A stretch of 64,000 nt of DNA. It comes from Poronia punctata (Eukaryota; Ascomycota; Sordariomycetes; Xylariales; Xylariaceae). Position numbers and translations under genes: made by a program. Below the pieces are notes generated by a model. That model was not told where the DNA came from, ran no database searches, and worked only from the letters and a program-made list of their open reading frames with translations. The DNA lies in contig MU401459.1 in assembly GCA_022579005.1 (NCBI GenBank), forward strand, positions 372,001 to 436,000. The letters run 5' to 3'. Below, piece by piece: positions 1 to 11,485 of this stretch (the first letter of the stretch is position 1; every line of letters starts with the position of its first letter).

Positions 1-22
1 GAACAACACTAATCTTCAACAG

Positions 23-1602
23 ACATTATCATAAGAGATTCAGCCGTAGGCACAATCCTTTCTATCCACTGGAACCTATGTATAGGAACAATAGGGAGCT
101 ACGCGCCTCTCCGGCCAGATCTTATTCCTCTTCTAGAAAAGCTCCTCAGGTTCGACCTATGCGGCGAGTTCATGCTCACAGAGATCGGCCACGGGCTCGA
201 TGCTCGTAACTTGGAAACAACGGCTACACTCCAACCAGATGGCTCCTTTGACCTACATTCCCCCACGGCCACAGCCGCCAAAGCCATGCCGCCAAGTACG
301 CCATGGGCGGGTGTCGGACGGGTGGCCGTGGTCTTCGCGCGCCTCATCGTAGCAGGCGAAGACCGGGGAGTGAAGCCTTTCATCGTCAACCTGAACGACG
401 AAAAGGCCATGTACCCTGGTATCACATCCCGGGCACTGCCAACACGCAGCGGCGCCAAGGCACTCGATCATGCCCTGACAACGTTCACGCACGTCCGGCT
501 AGAGTCTGACGCCCTTCTAGGGTCTGCAGACGTGACGCAAGACGAACGGACGGCCTTCTTCCAGAATATCCACAGAGTCCCTATTGGCACGATATCGCTC
601 ACCATACCAAACATCCCTGCCTTGGAGTCGTCGGCGTACATAGCGGGTACGTACAGCATGCGCCGACTGGTGGCGGGCGGAGGTAAAGATCAGAAGGTGC
701 CGATTATCCAGTTCGCGACGCAATACCGTCCCATCTTGGACGCGCTCGTGCTCAGCCGAGTGTACGATGCCTTTTCGCGGGTGGCCATCGCCGGGTTCCA
801 GGATTCCAGACTTAATCCTGTAGTCCGCCATGGGTTGGCAGCTTGCTTCAAGGCCACCGTTACTATGGACACACAGGCGGCACTCTTGGAAATCGCCGAT
901 CGATGCGGCTGGCAGGGGTTGTTCGGGTATAACCAGATTATAGAGACTGCAATGGGGATGAAGGGGAATAACATTGCCGAGGGCGACTATACCGTCCTGT
1001 GTATTCGTAAGTCTTTCGAACTCCCTTCACTCTACGAGTATTCGATCATCACACGTGCTGACATTTTTAATATAGGCCTAGTATCAGAAGTCCTTCGCGG
1101 CCGATATGAAATCCCCAAAGCCACGCTAAAAGACTGCCTTCTCGCCAAACACGAAGCCGGAGTATGGGAGGAGGCCCGGGCCCTAATCGGCTCGTTAACA
1201 GACAAAGACTTCCGCGGCGAGGAATTCAACGCCCTCATCCTCCCTCGCTGCCGTGACATCATTCGAGCCACAGGCCACAGAATGGCCTACGAAGCCGCCG
1301 CAAGAGAAACAATCACACCCGAGATCCTGCGCCTCTTTGAATGTATTTGCATCAAGGCCGATCTCAGCTGGTACATGGAATCCGGCGATCTGACGCGAGC
1401 AGCATTCTATAAGCGCGATGCCCAGGCCGGCAGGGACGCTATCCCTGAGCTTCAGTCTTTTCTGACGCAGGACATGGCGCCGCATCTGCCTCGTGTGCCG
1501 ATCATGTACGAGGAGGCGTGGAACGAGTTTGAGAAGGTCCTTCCCGAGTTCAAGGCCGGCGAAACAAAAAAGCAGACAGGTTTCTTTCCCTCGCGGATAT
1601 AA
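23..1602 (+). CDS. Peroxisomal acyl-CoA oxidase, 5' partial
   Basis: This flavoenzyme would catalyse the first, H2O2-producing step of peroxisomal fatty-acid beta-oxidation. Exons are 23..1006 and 1076..1602; earlier exons lie left of the window. The first exon follows a good acceptor (CTAAT branch, then CAACAG at 17-22), and its frame is open upstream of the first Met at 172, so that Met is internal. Seen in the 503 visible residues: the motif MLTEIGHGLDARNLETTA, then FARLIVAGEDRGVKPFIV, both typical of fungal acyl-CoA oxidases in the substrate/FAD region, followed by the helical C-terminal domain. The 69-nt intron 1007-1075 (GTAAGT...TATAG) is a multiple of three without a stop, so retention would only insert 23 residues. 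The protein ends in SRI, which fits the relaxed PTS1 consensus. Acyl-CoA dehydrogenase is less likely given the length and C-terminus. Confidence 0.88.
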
Positions 1603-2252
1603 GAGTTCTAGTAAAAAGTAAATCAGTGCGCTTAACTTAGTACAAGCTATATTAGTTATATTATAAAGAACTATATATTTTTAAAAAATTCCATATAACT
1701 ATGATAAGGTCAAAAATCCCGCTTTATAGCATACGCTCCTGTAAAGCTGCTAACTAAGGCACATGACCTTGGGTGCAAGGGTATCCCATTCAGTGGTCTA
1801 CCTCTGCGCAACACTTTCCTGTTAGGATATCGCTGCGTCTAAGGGTCATCTGTCCAAAAGCCGTTGGGTAAGAGGCTGTCTGTTGGGTCGTGAGAGGGAC
1901 GAAAGGAGAAGACGGGAAGAACCGCGGGCGGTACTTGGGAAGGTTAATATTGTCGTACACCTGCACTTAAACATGTTAGATAAAAGTTCATGGCTATATA
2001 ATACCATGCCGGTATATATAAGCATTAATATCAATTGCCTAATGGAATACAGGGGCACCAGGTATATTGAAGTGAGCAGAGGCCGGAGTGAACTCTACAC
2101 AAATCAGCAATTATTCATCACGTAGGATCATATGTAAGACGAGACAAGATTATGGTCAGCTGGAATGGTATTTCTCTGTTTACTCTTAGCAAAACTGGTA
2201 CTCTTCCCGTCCCAACCCCATCCTTTTAACTGGATTTTCCCGTCTTGGTCAT
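1603..2252. other. Intergenic, convergent 3' regions
   Basis: This lies between the acyl-CoA oxidase and GH12 genes, which converge. It starts AT-rich (about 1620-1700, a likely 3' UTR with polyadenylation signals). The short ORFs on both strands look random, and I see no RNA gene or repeat. Confidence 0.5.
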
Positions 2253-3136
<884 letters not shown>

Positions 3137-3212
3137 TTAGAAGGTAGTTAGAACTGGTGAAGATCAGATTCCGAGTGTCTGGGAGGGATTGACGTCGGGA
3201 ATTCCCTTGCAT

Positions 3213-3280
3213 GTATAAATAAATGCTCGACATACGCAAACCCAACCAAGCCAAGCCCAAAACCACACGCGCGTGGTTTT
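3213..3280 (-). promoter_or_regulatory. Putative GH12 promoter: TATA-like box and palindrome
   Basis: On the minus strand an ATTTATAC element lies about 100 bp upstream of the GH12 start. Further up, at 3259-3280, is a perfect inverted repeat with 8-bp arms AAAACCAC and GTGGTTTT around ACGCGC. It could bind a dimeric regulator, but I cannot match it to a known factor. Confidence 0.35.
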
Positions 3281-5066
3281 CCGGCCCGGTAAATCACGTT
3301 TTCTTTTCGCTTCTTTGACGCCGATCCCATTCCGGGCGTCAATTGTGACGTCCCTCCCCATACCTAAAGGGGTTCTACTCGTACGGGCGCATTGTCCACC
3401 GGCTCCGTCCACCGGGACAACTTGCCCACCTTCGACCCAAAATAGCCGCCACAACGAATAGTTTCGACATCGGCAGGCAAACTTTCTTTCGTTTTCTTTA
3501 AAAAAGCACCGAAGTAAATTGACCACGTTTTTGTCTCATACCTGTCAATATCTTGATTGTTAGCCAGATCGAGACTTTTGCTGCATAAACGAAGGGTATC
3601 AGTGCAGATTTAGGAAGGTGCCAAGGGGCGACGCTGCCTTCTTACCCCCTTCATTTCGCGAGGGCTGGACTGAGTCTGCACTCGGTCCCGGCCTGGGTAA
3701 GGCTGGTAGCTTGTCTCACAAAAGGATTCGGCAGCTCGACGGCAACTACCGATGCCTCCGAATCTTTAAGAGACATCGGCCCTCCTCTATACAGTCCTCG
3801 GCCGTATTCTGGAAGTAGAGCAGAAAATTATGCCGTTCGGGCACTGCTCCGTGTTAATTTATAGGCTGTTCTGGACTACAAATCTTCCGTGATGCAATCA
3901 TATTTCACCGTCCAAGTTGGGGATGGTTATAGGACATTGTTATATAGTGCACTCCAAAGTGTGATGTTTAATGAATGATGAAGCATAAATCGTCGTGTAC
4001 GTTAGCAAAGGATCGTCGTAAACTATTTTAAGAAATACTTACTACGTGTATATATTTCATATGGCATTACCATAGCTCCGTTAATCTACATGTACGTCAG
4101 GTACACTGCAATAAAATGTATTAGTATGGAAAGTCGCCTAAAAAGGGAAAGTTATGTCATTGCGAAGCTTTTTTCGGCGGGCTTGGCAGCGGTATAAAAG
4201 CCGGGGTTGTTGCAATCTACGAGTAAAAAAACGCCATCTTCCTAAACACATGGCCATCGTTCATTATCTCGCCGAAGATTAAATAGGTTTACTATCCTGG
4301 CACGGAACAGTTCGCGATTTGGCTATAAGCGACCTCACATTACGCATCGGGTGATATTCCAAACGTTCTAGGCAGACTACCTTAGGTACCTCTTGCGCTA
4401 TGCAGATGGGTAAAGAAGGTGCCGCCGACACCTCCTCCGTTATACTGGAGGCAATCGCATAAAGGAAAGATCGTGACTGCCGAGCATGCGGTAGCCACCA
4501 TTTTGGTGCACTTGGGGTTAGCTGCAATAGGTCGCGTCCGCTTCTTCATTGGAAATACGGAGGTGGGACTACATGACTTCTTAGGTTAGATGCAAAGCAA
4601 CATGTTAGTCCGACTTCATTTTGCGTAGTGCTCGGATATGCTTCCGAATCTTCTAGCCAGGATTGAGGTATTGATGTTGCAGCAGGAAGGAGGCCGAAGC
4701 CGCTAGAATCTCATGATCTAACCTACATGTAGGTAGCTCCATCAAAGTGGTTCCTTACCAACTTCTCACGTACGTAGTTTTGACCTGCACCTGCCACCCA
4801 CTTTGTTCTTTCCTGTAGTATTGCTAATAACGTCGTCAATGTTGGACGTGCCGGGACTCGTAAATGAAACATCTTAATTCTAGTTCTCATGATCTTTCCC
4901 CCTCAAATGCTGCCCCCACAATTTTCAAATACGGGTACGCAATCGTACCCATGATCATGACCACTAAACTACAATATCCCTTGCCTCCGAGGGAAAAAAA
5001 ACTGCAAAGCTGCGCTACTTCAAACCCAACTACACAACTACACCATGGAAACTGTAGAATCTCAGC
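3281..5066. other. Intergenic, no gene recognised
   Basis: About 1.8 kb. ORFs up to 82 codons show no family signature. A plus-strand GGTATAAAAGCC at about 4190 looks like a TATA box, but only a 10-codon ORF follows near 4250. Copies of the TAGGTACCT motif occur near 4383. Nothing else can be supported. Confidence 0.4.
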
Positions 5067-6219
5067 TCACGACTCCCCGGCAAAATCCCGGTAAGCAGCA
5101 AACATGAGCACTGCAAAACTCTGAGCCTCGGGGCTCGCCAATGAAGGTTCCCGGTCGTGCCAGTCCAACGGATTTACGACGGGGCTAAGCAACCCATCGT
5201 CCCCAATTCTCTCGAGAATCTCTCCCCTCTTCTCATCGGCCCAGATCGTGTACTTGTCCCCAAAAGTATCCGGCTCCAGCATCGCCATGCGATATGCCGT
5301 CGCTGTTAGCAACGTGGTGCCACTCAGTTCGCCGAACCAATCCGGGTCATTGATGTAATTGCGTAGAAGCGGCTCGTCGGGCTCGGCCTCATCCCGCGCG
5401 ATAGCCGCGTCGAGGATGCTCTGCACGGCGTTCACCAAACCGCTCAGTTCGTCGGCGAGCTCGTCAGTCCAGGGCGACTTCTTGCCCGTGGCCAGCACAC
5501 GTGTCATGCCTGCTGCCGCCCACGCGTTCCCCGTGCTCCAGATGCCGAGGTCCTCGCTGTTAGGGCCGATGATATGATGCCAGAGGCCCGCCGCGTCGGG
5601 GTCCGAATCTTCGTCCACGGCCAGCACGTCGCGGTACAAGAGGCACTGCTCTGCGGCAATGCGCAGCAACGTCTCGTTTGAAGATTGTATGGCCCAGTAG
5701 GCTAGCGCGGGGGGTGCCATGTAGACGAAATCGGCCCAAAGCTCCGCGTAGTCTTCACGGTGGCTGATGGCGCCGTTGTCCCACCGGGGCACGGCCGTGA
5801 GCAGGTGATTAACCTGCCGTTCGGCTGCCGCGAGATATTCCTCTTGAGTCTGGCCAATAAGGATCGCTGGCACAGTGAGGGATGCAGGGTCACCTGCGGC
5901 CCCTGTTCAGAGAGACAGATATATCGTCAGCTCAAATCTCGGTACAGGTCGATACTCTGTTCACGTGCAGACACATACCATCGCCGTCTACCAGCGTCTC
6001 TCCGTCGGTATATATGTTCGGTAGGGCGTAAGAAAGAGACTCGACCTCTTCAACCTGAAGCACGGGGATTTTACCGTCTGGGAAGGCGGACTCGCCAAAC
6101 ACGGACGATTCCGGGTTATGCCACTCAAGTAAAGCCTCGGAGAATGTACCATATTCCCAGCTGTGCGTGGCCAGTTCATAGCCCTGACCTATTACTTTAA
6201 CTATGACTTCTGCCGACAT
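5067..6219 (-). CDS. Six-hairpin glycosidase, GH88/GH105-like
   Basis: Predicted (alpha/alpha)6 glycoside hydrolase related to the unsaturated glucuronyl/rhamnogalacturonyl hydrolases. Exons on the minus strand are 6219..5979 and 5902..5067, giving 358 aa, normal for the fold. The intron has donor GTATGT and acceptor AACAG. Motifs seen: ISHREDYAELWADFVYMAPP around residues 126-145, where Asp138 sits in the position of the family's conserved Asp; GLWHH at 186-190; and GIWSTGNAWAAAG at 200-212, the family's W-x-x-G-N-x-W segment. The chosen ATG gives no signal peptide, although secreted relatives are common, so an unseen 5' exon is possible or the enzyme is intracellular. Substrate is unknown. 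The family name is inferred from motif recall, not from a search. Confidence 0.8.
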
Positions 6220-7111
6220 GACGGAAGGAAAGATTCAAAGAGGGTATACGCGTCGAAGTCCAAAACAGTACTAATACTAAGTTTGTTGACGCCCAAACAG
6301 CCACCTTTATACGTGTAAATTGAAGACGTTGAGTTTACAATACGAGTGAGATCTGCTAAAGCTAAAATAATCTACCTACCTAAGTTGTTGTAGCTTTGAA
6401 TCCGCCCGCATGGACCAGCTACGCATGCTAATATTTTTCACGTGTTGGAAGGTGTTAGCTGAAACGGAAATGTTGTACTGTACGTAGATTATTTATAGTA
6501 CTTGAGGCTTCCCGATATGGAATCCTAGCTTACTCATTGTATCTCTCATGGCGTCAGCATGGGCTGTCCATAAACCTGTAGGTTTTCAGCCCTTTACGAG
6601 TAGAATTTCAATTTCTTGGCTGGAAACCAAATCGCACCCAAACGCGACCAGCCACGATTAAGGTAAAGTTACAATTTTTCTATCTGATTGTCTCTCGTAA
6701 TCAACTTGCTTTTAATGTGAGCTTTTCGGGACTTCCGGTGTAAGTTCTGTCAGAACGCATCACGGTCTCACTTACTCTGTCCCGTTTCCACCGATTCCCT
6801 TCCTCGTGGAGTTGTCTTTCCAAAATCTCGAAATGTTGAGTTTGCATGAAAAAATGGACAAAACAAACACATCGGCAGCTGAGGCTGGATCGGTTGTTGC
6901 TTGTTTCCGCGAGGTCTTCCACGCTGGATAAGCCGTCGTCCCCTTTTGTTTGTAGACGGACAGATATCTTTATGTACTCGTAGGAACTGCTTGCTACTTA
7001 ACCCTGTCGCCCGTTTGTATCTATGGCTATGGCGGATTTGAATGCGTTACGTTAAGACGTTGATTTGAGCCGTTCCAGCATCAGCATATATCTCGACGAG
7101 GGGTTAGTTTA

Positions 7112-7234
7112 TTGAGTTACTATATGGTTGTCACCTATCGGAGGCCTGGAGTCCAAGCGCTCCACCGTATGACTATAGCCGTGTACTAAGTAAGTATGTA
7201 GGTTGATTGTCTTGGTGTGTCCCGGAGGACACTT
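7112..7234 (-). repeat. KCPPG-coding repeat, copy A
   Basis: Read on the minus strand, this codes for 41 residues starting KCPPGHTKTINL and ending HIVTQ, followed at once by a stop. The identity with copy B is strongest over the first 12 codons and the last 3. Upstream the similarity continues as WVYKRIELQV, against IWKGTKLRI in copy B. It could be two old copies of a small protein, exons of one gene, or a degraded mobile element. I do not recognise the peptide. Confidence 0.5.
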
Positions 7235-7444
7235 GACCTGTAGCTCAATCCTCTTATACACCCAACACACGACCATACTCGCACGCCGAAAGACCCCGAA
7301 GGCGTAACCCAAATACAATAACTTTCCTTAGAATCTGACCACTCCACCAAGTACTCCCGCCTATCCACGGTCCTCCCGCCCCTATTGTTGCAAAGTTATA
7401 CACCTGTATAACCTCAACTGAACGGTCGGACTTGCCGTTCGGTA

Positions 7445-7567
7445 CTGTGTGACGTAGTGGTGTCGCTCGTGTGCATATGTATGCCGCGACGGGAAAGGGC
7501 AGACAGGTTTTATGTTGGAAGCTGTACCAAGTAGGTTGATTGACTTAATTTGTCCAGGAGGACACTT
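7445..7567 (-). repeat. KCPPG-coding repeat, copy B
   Basis: This codes on the minus strand for 41 residues starting KCPPGQIKSINL and ending HHYVTQ, in an ORF that runs on for another 20 codons. It has exactly the same K-to-Q length as copy A and lies 333 bp away, a multiple of three. The inner part has diverged almost completely while the length was kept. Confidence 0.5.
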
Positions 7568-7849
7568 GATCCGTAGCTTAGTCCCCTTCCAAATACACCC
7601 CATATTGGTCTTTAGTTGCATAAGTCTCTGATCTTCTTTTGGTCTTTGGTCGGTGCTTCGCAGTGCAGCTTTTATCCACTTGCTAAGGTGGAGGTCGTCG
7701 CAGGATTCGAACGTGCTTTAGAAAGCACTGCTAGGCGTAACCTTCGTAATAGGTTCGTCGGGCCCGAGGTGAGGATGGCGGAACTTTTGCCAAACCAGGC
7801 AAGTCGGCTCATACCCAGCAGTAGGAGGGCAAGCTCGTCCCACTTCGTT

Positions 7850-8356
7850 CTAGGAAGCGCAAACGGTGCAAGCCACCTTATCTTCTAGTCCAGCGATGTT
7901 GCGCATCGCGGAAAAGTCAATGATCGGGTTGCCTTCGTCATCCTCTTTGTACGGCAAGTTTTTCAAGAGACTGTCGAGGGCGATCGCCTTCGCCTTGCGC
8001 GGAGTCTGGAGAACGAGATCTTCTCCGTCGGCCATTCGCTTGATGTTGTCCCAGTAGCGCATCGTGGCCTGGTCATCTTTCATGGTGAGGCCGCCGGGCA
8101 CAGATGGTGCGACCTCCAACTCGTGACCGGTGCGGATGTGTTTCTTTAATGCCCCTCCGCTAGAGTGTTTATGCCGGTCGTGGCACAGCGTTCTACCGCC
8201 GTCGTCCGACACGCGGCAGAACACCTCGCCAACGGCGAGGACGACACGTCCTTGCCCGTCGGTATTGAAGGCGGGGAGATTTCGAGCACGTTTGCCGTCT
8301 TGCGCGCCAGCCAAATACCACTTGTATGCCTCCGTGTCTCTGTAGCGAGATGGCAT
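7850..8356 (-). CDS. Hypothetical protein with possible long-loop C2H2 finger
   Basis: An intronless ORF of 168 aa that starts at ATG 8356. I do not recognise it. The middle reads FCRVSDDGGRTLC, then RHKHSSGGALKKHIRTGH, which gives C-x10-C-x14-H-x4-H. The second half of this (A-L-x-x-H-x4-H) looks like a C2H2 zinc-finger helix, but the loop between the two Cys is unusually long. The N-terminus is basic, and the C-terminal part is charged and ends in CTVCAS. Codon use (many GC-ending codons) and the absence of low complexity suggest a real gene. A DNA- or RNA-binding role is only a guess. An upstream exon cannot be excluded. Confidence 0.55.
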   Translation of the reverse strand: MPSRYRDTEAYKWYLAGAQDGKRARNLPAFNTDGQGRVVLAVGEVFCRVSDDGGRTLCHDRHKHSSGGALKKHIRTGHELEVAPSVPGGLTMKDDQATMRYWDNIKRMADGEDLVLQTPRKAKAIALDSLLKNLPYKEDDEGNPIIDFSAMRNIAGLEDKVACTVCAS

Positions 8357-9700
8357 CGCAGCGATTGCGATTTGACTTGGCTTGGAAAGGTTGCTTGTAT
8401 GGTCGCGAGCAGGTTCCTCAGTTGATTCTTAGGACAGCCAGGTGGGCGTTACAAATAAGGGTAATATGTTTCTACAGGGAAGTGAAGATGTTTTACCAAC
8501 AACAATATCTATTTGAGTGGCATCAGCATATCTGCAAATGTTTAAAAATTCAGTTTTCTAGGTACCTACATATAGGTACCTAAGTACTTACATGTAGGTT
8601 AGGAATAATACCTACATGTACGTTTCGAACCTTCCTGGCGCCTTCCTAGGTTACGTTATCATTGGCTGAGTTAACCTAGAGTTATAGGCAACCCATTTCT
8701 GTACCAAAGGAAAGACGTACCTACCTGCCTACATGTACGTTAGCGGCTCGAGTGCTTGAGCTGAGGTACAGGTGCTGTGCCTACTCGTAGGTTAATAAGC
8801 TCATGGCCTTAGAAATCATCGAGTTACCTATGGACACGAAAATGACATTGCGGTAAGGATCTTATGACAGGTTCTCATGAACTGAAAAACATTGTTGGGC
8901 GAAGCGGTAGGTGTTATTGCATCACGTTCATCTTTATGTTTTCGAATACCTATACCTAACCCACGTGCTTTCTATTGGTTTTTAATATGGCACTCTGGTA
9001 TTGGATTCGGAGATAACATAAGGTTAGGGCGTACAAACTTCGTTGAGATCTAATTCTGTTTGTCATTGCACTTGGCTCAGCAAAAAAAGATGAGATCATA
9101 ACTTCTTTTGTTATCAATCAACCAATCGATCCCAATGCCGAAAAGCTAGTGTTTAGGTTAGAAATCTGCAACTTGCTTGTTGTTAGATCGATCCCTTGAC
9201 TCCATGAGTCGATGCTAACCAATCAGATTCCCGAGTTTTCACAGCGAGACTCCGAAGCTCCGGCACTTTTCTGCGCGACTCCGCCTTTTTTTGCCCCTAG
9301 TCTAGACTAGACTCCGTTTAGTAATGCTCTACTCTTCTTCCTAGCTTAAATCTTGCATCTCGAGTCTCTAAATCAAGGCAAAGTCAGATCACTTTCCCAT
9401 GTTTGCGTCGCGTAAACTCCGTCCAAATCACAAAGGAATTCTACGTATCCCGGTTTTTCTATACATGTGCTTATCAAACCAATTCTGATCACCGCGCTTC
9501 GCCGTTGGAATGTCATCGGAACAATCCTCATTCCCAAGCTTTGTGTGGGTATTCCTTCTTCCGTACTCCGTAGGTGCCGGTAAGTCAAGTCAGTTCTATG
9601 ATGTACGTACGGAGACAGAGACGGAGCAGCGCGCTATCGTTAGGATGGATGGATAGTCATGGAAGGGGATGAAATAAAAAAAACCTTCATCAATCTTTTG
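8357..9700. other. Intergenic, rich in TAGGTACCTA-like motifs
   Basis: About 1.3 kb upstream of the alcohol dehydrogenase gene with no supported gene. The stretch 8560-8760 has many close variants of TAGGTACCTA and CCTACATGTAGG, both palindromic. Confidence 0.45.
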
Positions 9701-9878
9701 TATATAAAAAGTGGCTCGTCCTCGATTGTAAATTTTTCTTTTGTTTCTATCCATCATCAAACAAACACAACAAACAGATTACATACATTCAAATCATCAC
9801 TTGAATTTTCAATAATAGCAAGCAAACAAGCAAGCAAGCATATCAACGATTTTCAGAGAAACGATATACCTAGATATA

Positions 9879-9909
<31 letters not shown>
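9701..9909 (+). promoter_or_regulatory. Alcohol dehydrogenase core promoter and 5' leader
   Basis: TATATAAAAA at 9701-9710 is a strong TATA box 225 bp upstream of the start codon. The leader that follows is A/C/T-rich, with repeated AAGCAAGC units near 9820-9840 and an ATC trinucleotide run just before the gene. Confidence 0.55.
9880..9909 (+). repeat. (ATC)10 microsatellite in 5' leader
   Basis: Ten perfect ATC units end 16 bp before the ATG of the alcohol dehydrogenase gene, so the repeat is likely transcribed as 5' UTR. Its length may vary between strains. Confidence 0.9.
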
Positions 9910-9910
<1 letters not shown>

Positions 9911-9925
9911 CCATCAATCATCAAC

Positions 9926-11028
9926 ATGCCTAGCTTCACGGTCTACAAGGGCAGCGAGTCCGGTGCGCCCAAGAAGGAAACAACCACCCGACCCGACGAA
10001 CTATCAGGCGACCAGGTATTCGTCAGAATAACAGCTTCCGGCGTCTGTGGTACAGATCTGCATTACGTAAGTAAACTATCCACCTCTTACCTCTCTTCTC
10101 CCTCTTGCAAGTTCCCGTCCTGGCCCATCACTTACACATATACCTTATACAGAGACATCAACACATGGGACTCGGCCACGAGGGCGTCGGCGTCGTCGAA
10201 GAAACCGGACCTCTCTGCAAAGTCTTGAAGAAGGGAGACAGAGTCGGCTGGGGCTACAACCACGGCTTCTGCGGCCACTGCGAGCAATGTCACACCGGAA
10301 ACGACATCTACTGCCCGGAGCGACAGATGTTCGGCTACGCCGACCTGGACCAGGGTAGTTTCGGATCGCACGCCGTATGGCGAGAAGTCGCACTGTTCAA
10401 GCTGCCCGAGGGCCTATCAGACGAGGCCGCCGCACCACTACAATGCGCCGGCGCCACCGTGTTCAGCGCGCTCTTCGACTACGGCACCAAGTCCACCGAG
10501 ACGGTGGGCATCATGGGCGTCGGCGGCCTGGGCCATCTAGCCATCCAATTCGCGGCCAAGATGGGCTGCCGCGTCGTCGTGCTCTCCGGGTCCGAGAGTA
10601 AGAAGGAAGAGGCCATGAGGTTGGGCGCGCACGAATTCATCGCCACAAAGGGGAAGGATAAGCTCGAGGTGTCGCGTCCTCTTGATCGTCTCCTGGTCAC
10701 TACTTCGTTCCAGCCCGATTGGGAGCTTATCCTCCCGCTCATGGCACCCAAGTCCTTCGTCTTCCCCCTCAGCGTCTCGTCAGCCAAGTTCGAGTTCCCC
10801 TATATGCCTATGCTCGCCAACGGAATTACCGTCCAGGGCACCATCTGCGCTTCACGATTAACGCACGAGCGTATGCTGGAGTTTGCCGCGCTCAACCACA
10901 TCGAGCCTGTTGTTGAGACGTTTGACATGACGGAGGCGGGTATCTTGGATGCCATGACAAGATTGGACGAGGGCAAAATCCACTTCCGTGCTGTGCTCAA
11001 GCCTGTTGCTACCGAGTCCAAGCTATAA
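9926..11028 (+). CDS. Zinc NADP-dependent alcohol dehydrogenase with C-terminal SKL
   Basis: Medium-chain dehydrogenase of the ADH6/ADH7/cinnamyl-alcohol type, which reduces aldehydes with NADPH. Exons are 9926..10066 and 10153..11028 (donor GTAAGT, acceptor TACAG), giving 338 aa, close to the usual length of about 360. The catalytic zinc ligands are Cys41 (GVCGTDLHY), His56 (GHEG) and Cys145 (PLQCAG). The structural zinc ligands are Cys87, Cys90, Cys93 and Cys101. The Rossmann motif GVGGLG is at 169-174, followed by S-x-S-x-x-K, typical of NADP(H) preference. The last residues are ESKL, so SKL is a canonical PTS1 and suggests peroxisomal import, which is unusual for this family. The ATG was chosen because the longer frame upstream is low-complexity leader. 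Confidence 0.93.
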
Positions 11029-11485
11029 CCTACCATGGAGTAGAATAAGGGGCTTATGTCGAGAATGTGTCACGAAAAAAACACTCTTTTCTTATTTGTT
11101 TTAGACTTCTAGGCGCCGGATATATATATAGAATTAGATTAGCGAATTGACTTCAGCATATTACTCTTTACTTCAGTTTGACTTGATGTCAGAGAATAGA
11201 TAAACTGAAGGCTGAACCGAAAACGTCGCTTTAAAGATCTAATCTAACCTGTCCTAACCTAACCAAGATATAACAATATTATATTACAATGACAACTAAG
11301 AGGCCCACTTATCCTCTGCTAGGTATGCAATACGTCAGGCTTCTTCGGGTATAAACGTAACTCAAAACGCCTTCCTGTGCAATACTGTGTGAGTGTGCAT
11401 CGACTCGAGATAAAATGTTCCCGTCTTTCTTCGGTCTGCACGCAAAAGAGCAAGCTATTTGCTCTTATACGCTGAAGATGGAAGA
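11029..11485. other. Intergenic, convergent 3' ends
   Basis: This lies between the alcohol dehydrogenase and Csf1 stop codons. It is AT-rich and contains the likely 3' UTRs of both genes. No other feature is seen. Confidence 0.5.

Larger units (their letters stand above)
6220..7849. other. Intergenic with a diverged tandem repeat
   Basis: About 1.6 kb with no conventional gene. It holds two related 123-nt segments (listed separately) at 7112-7234 and 7445-7567. A B-box-like GGATTCGAAC occurs near 7704, but no complete tRNA can be folded around it. Confidence 0.4.

Noticed and set aside
4185..4285. TATA box followed by a gene
   Set aside because: GGTATAAAAGCC is a good TATA match, but only a 10-codon ORF follows and no splicing rescues it.
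7695..7790. B-box-like sequence suggesting a tRNA gene on the minus strand
   Set aside because: The T-loop pattern TTCGAAT is present and a TTTCTAA anticodon-like loop lies near it, but the two are far too close, no acceptor stem pairs up, and the D arm is missing.
9659..9925. Upstream extension of the alcohol dehydrogenase ORF
   Set aside because: It translates a TATA box and a low-complexity leader including the ATC repeat; the family N-terminus begins at the ATG at 9926.
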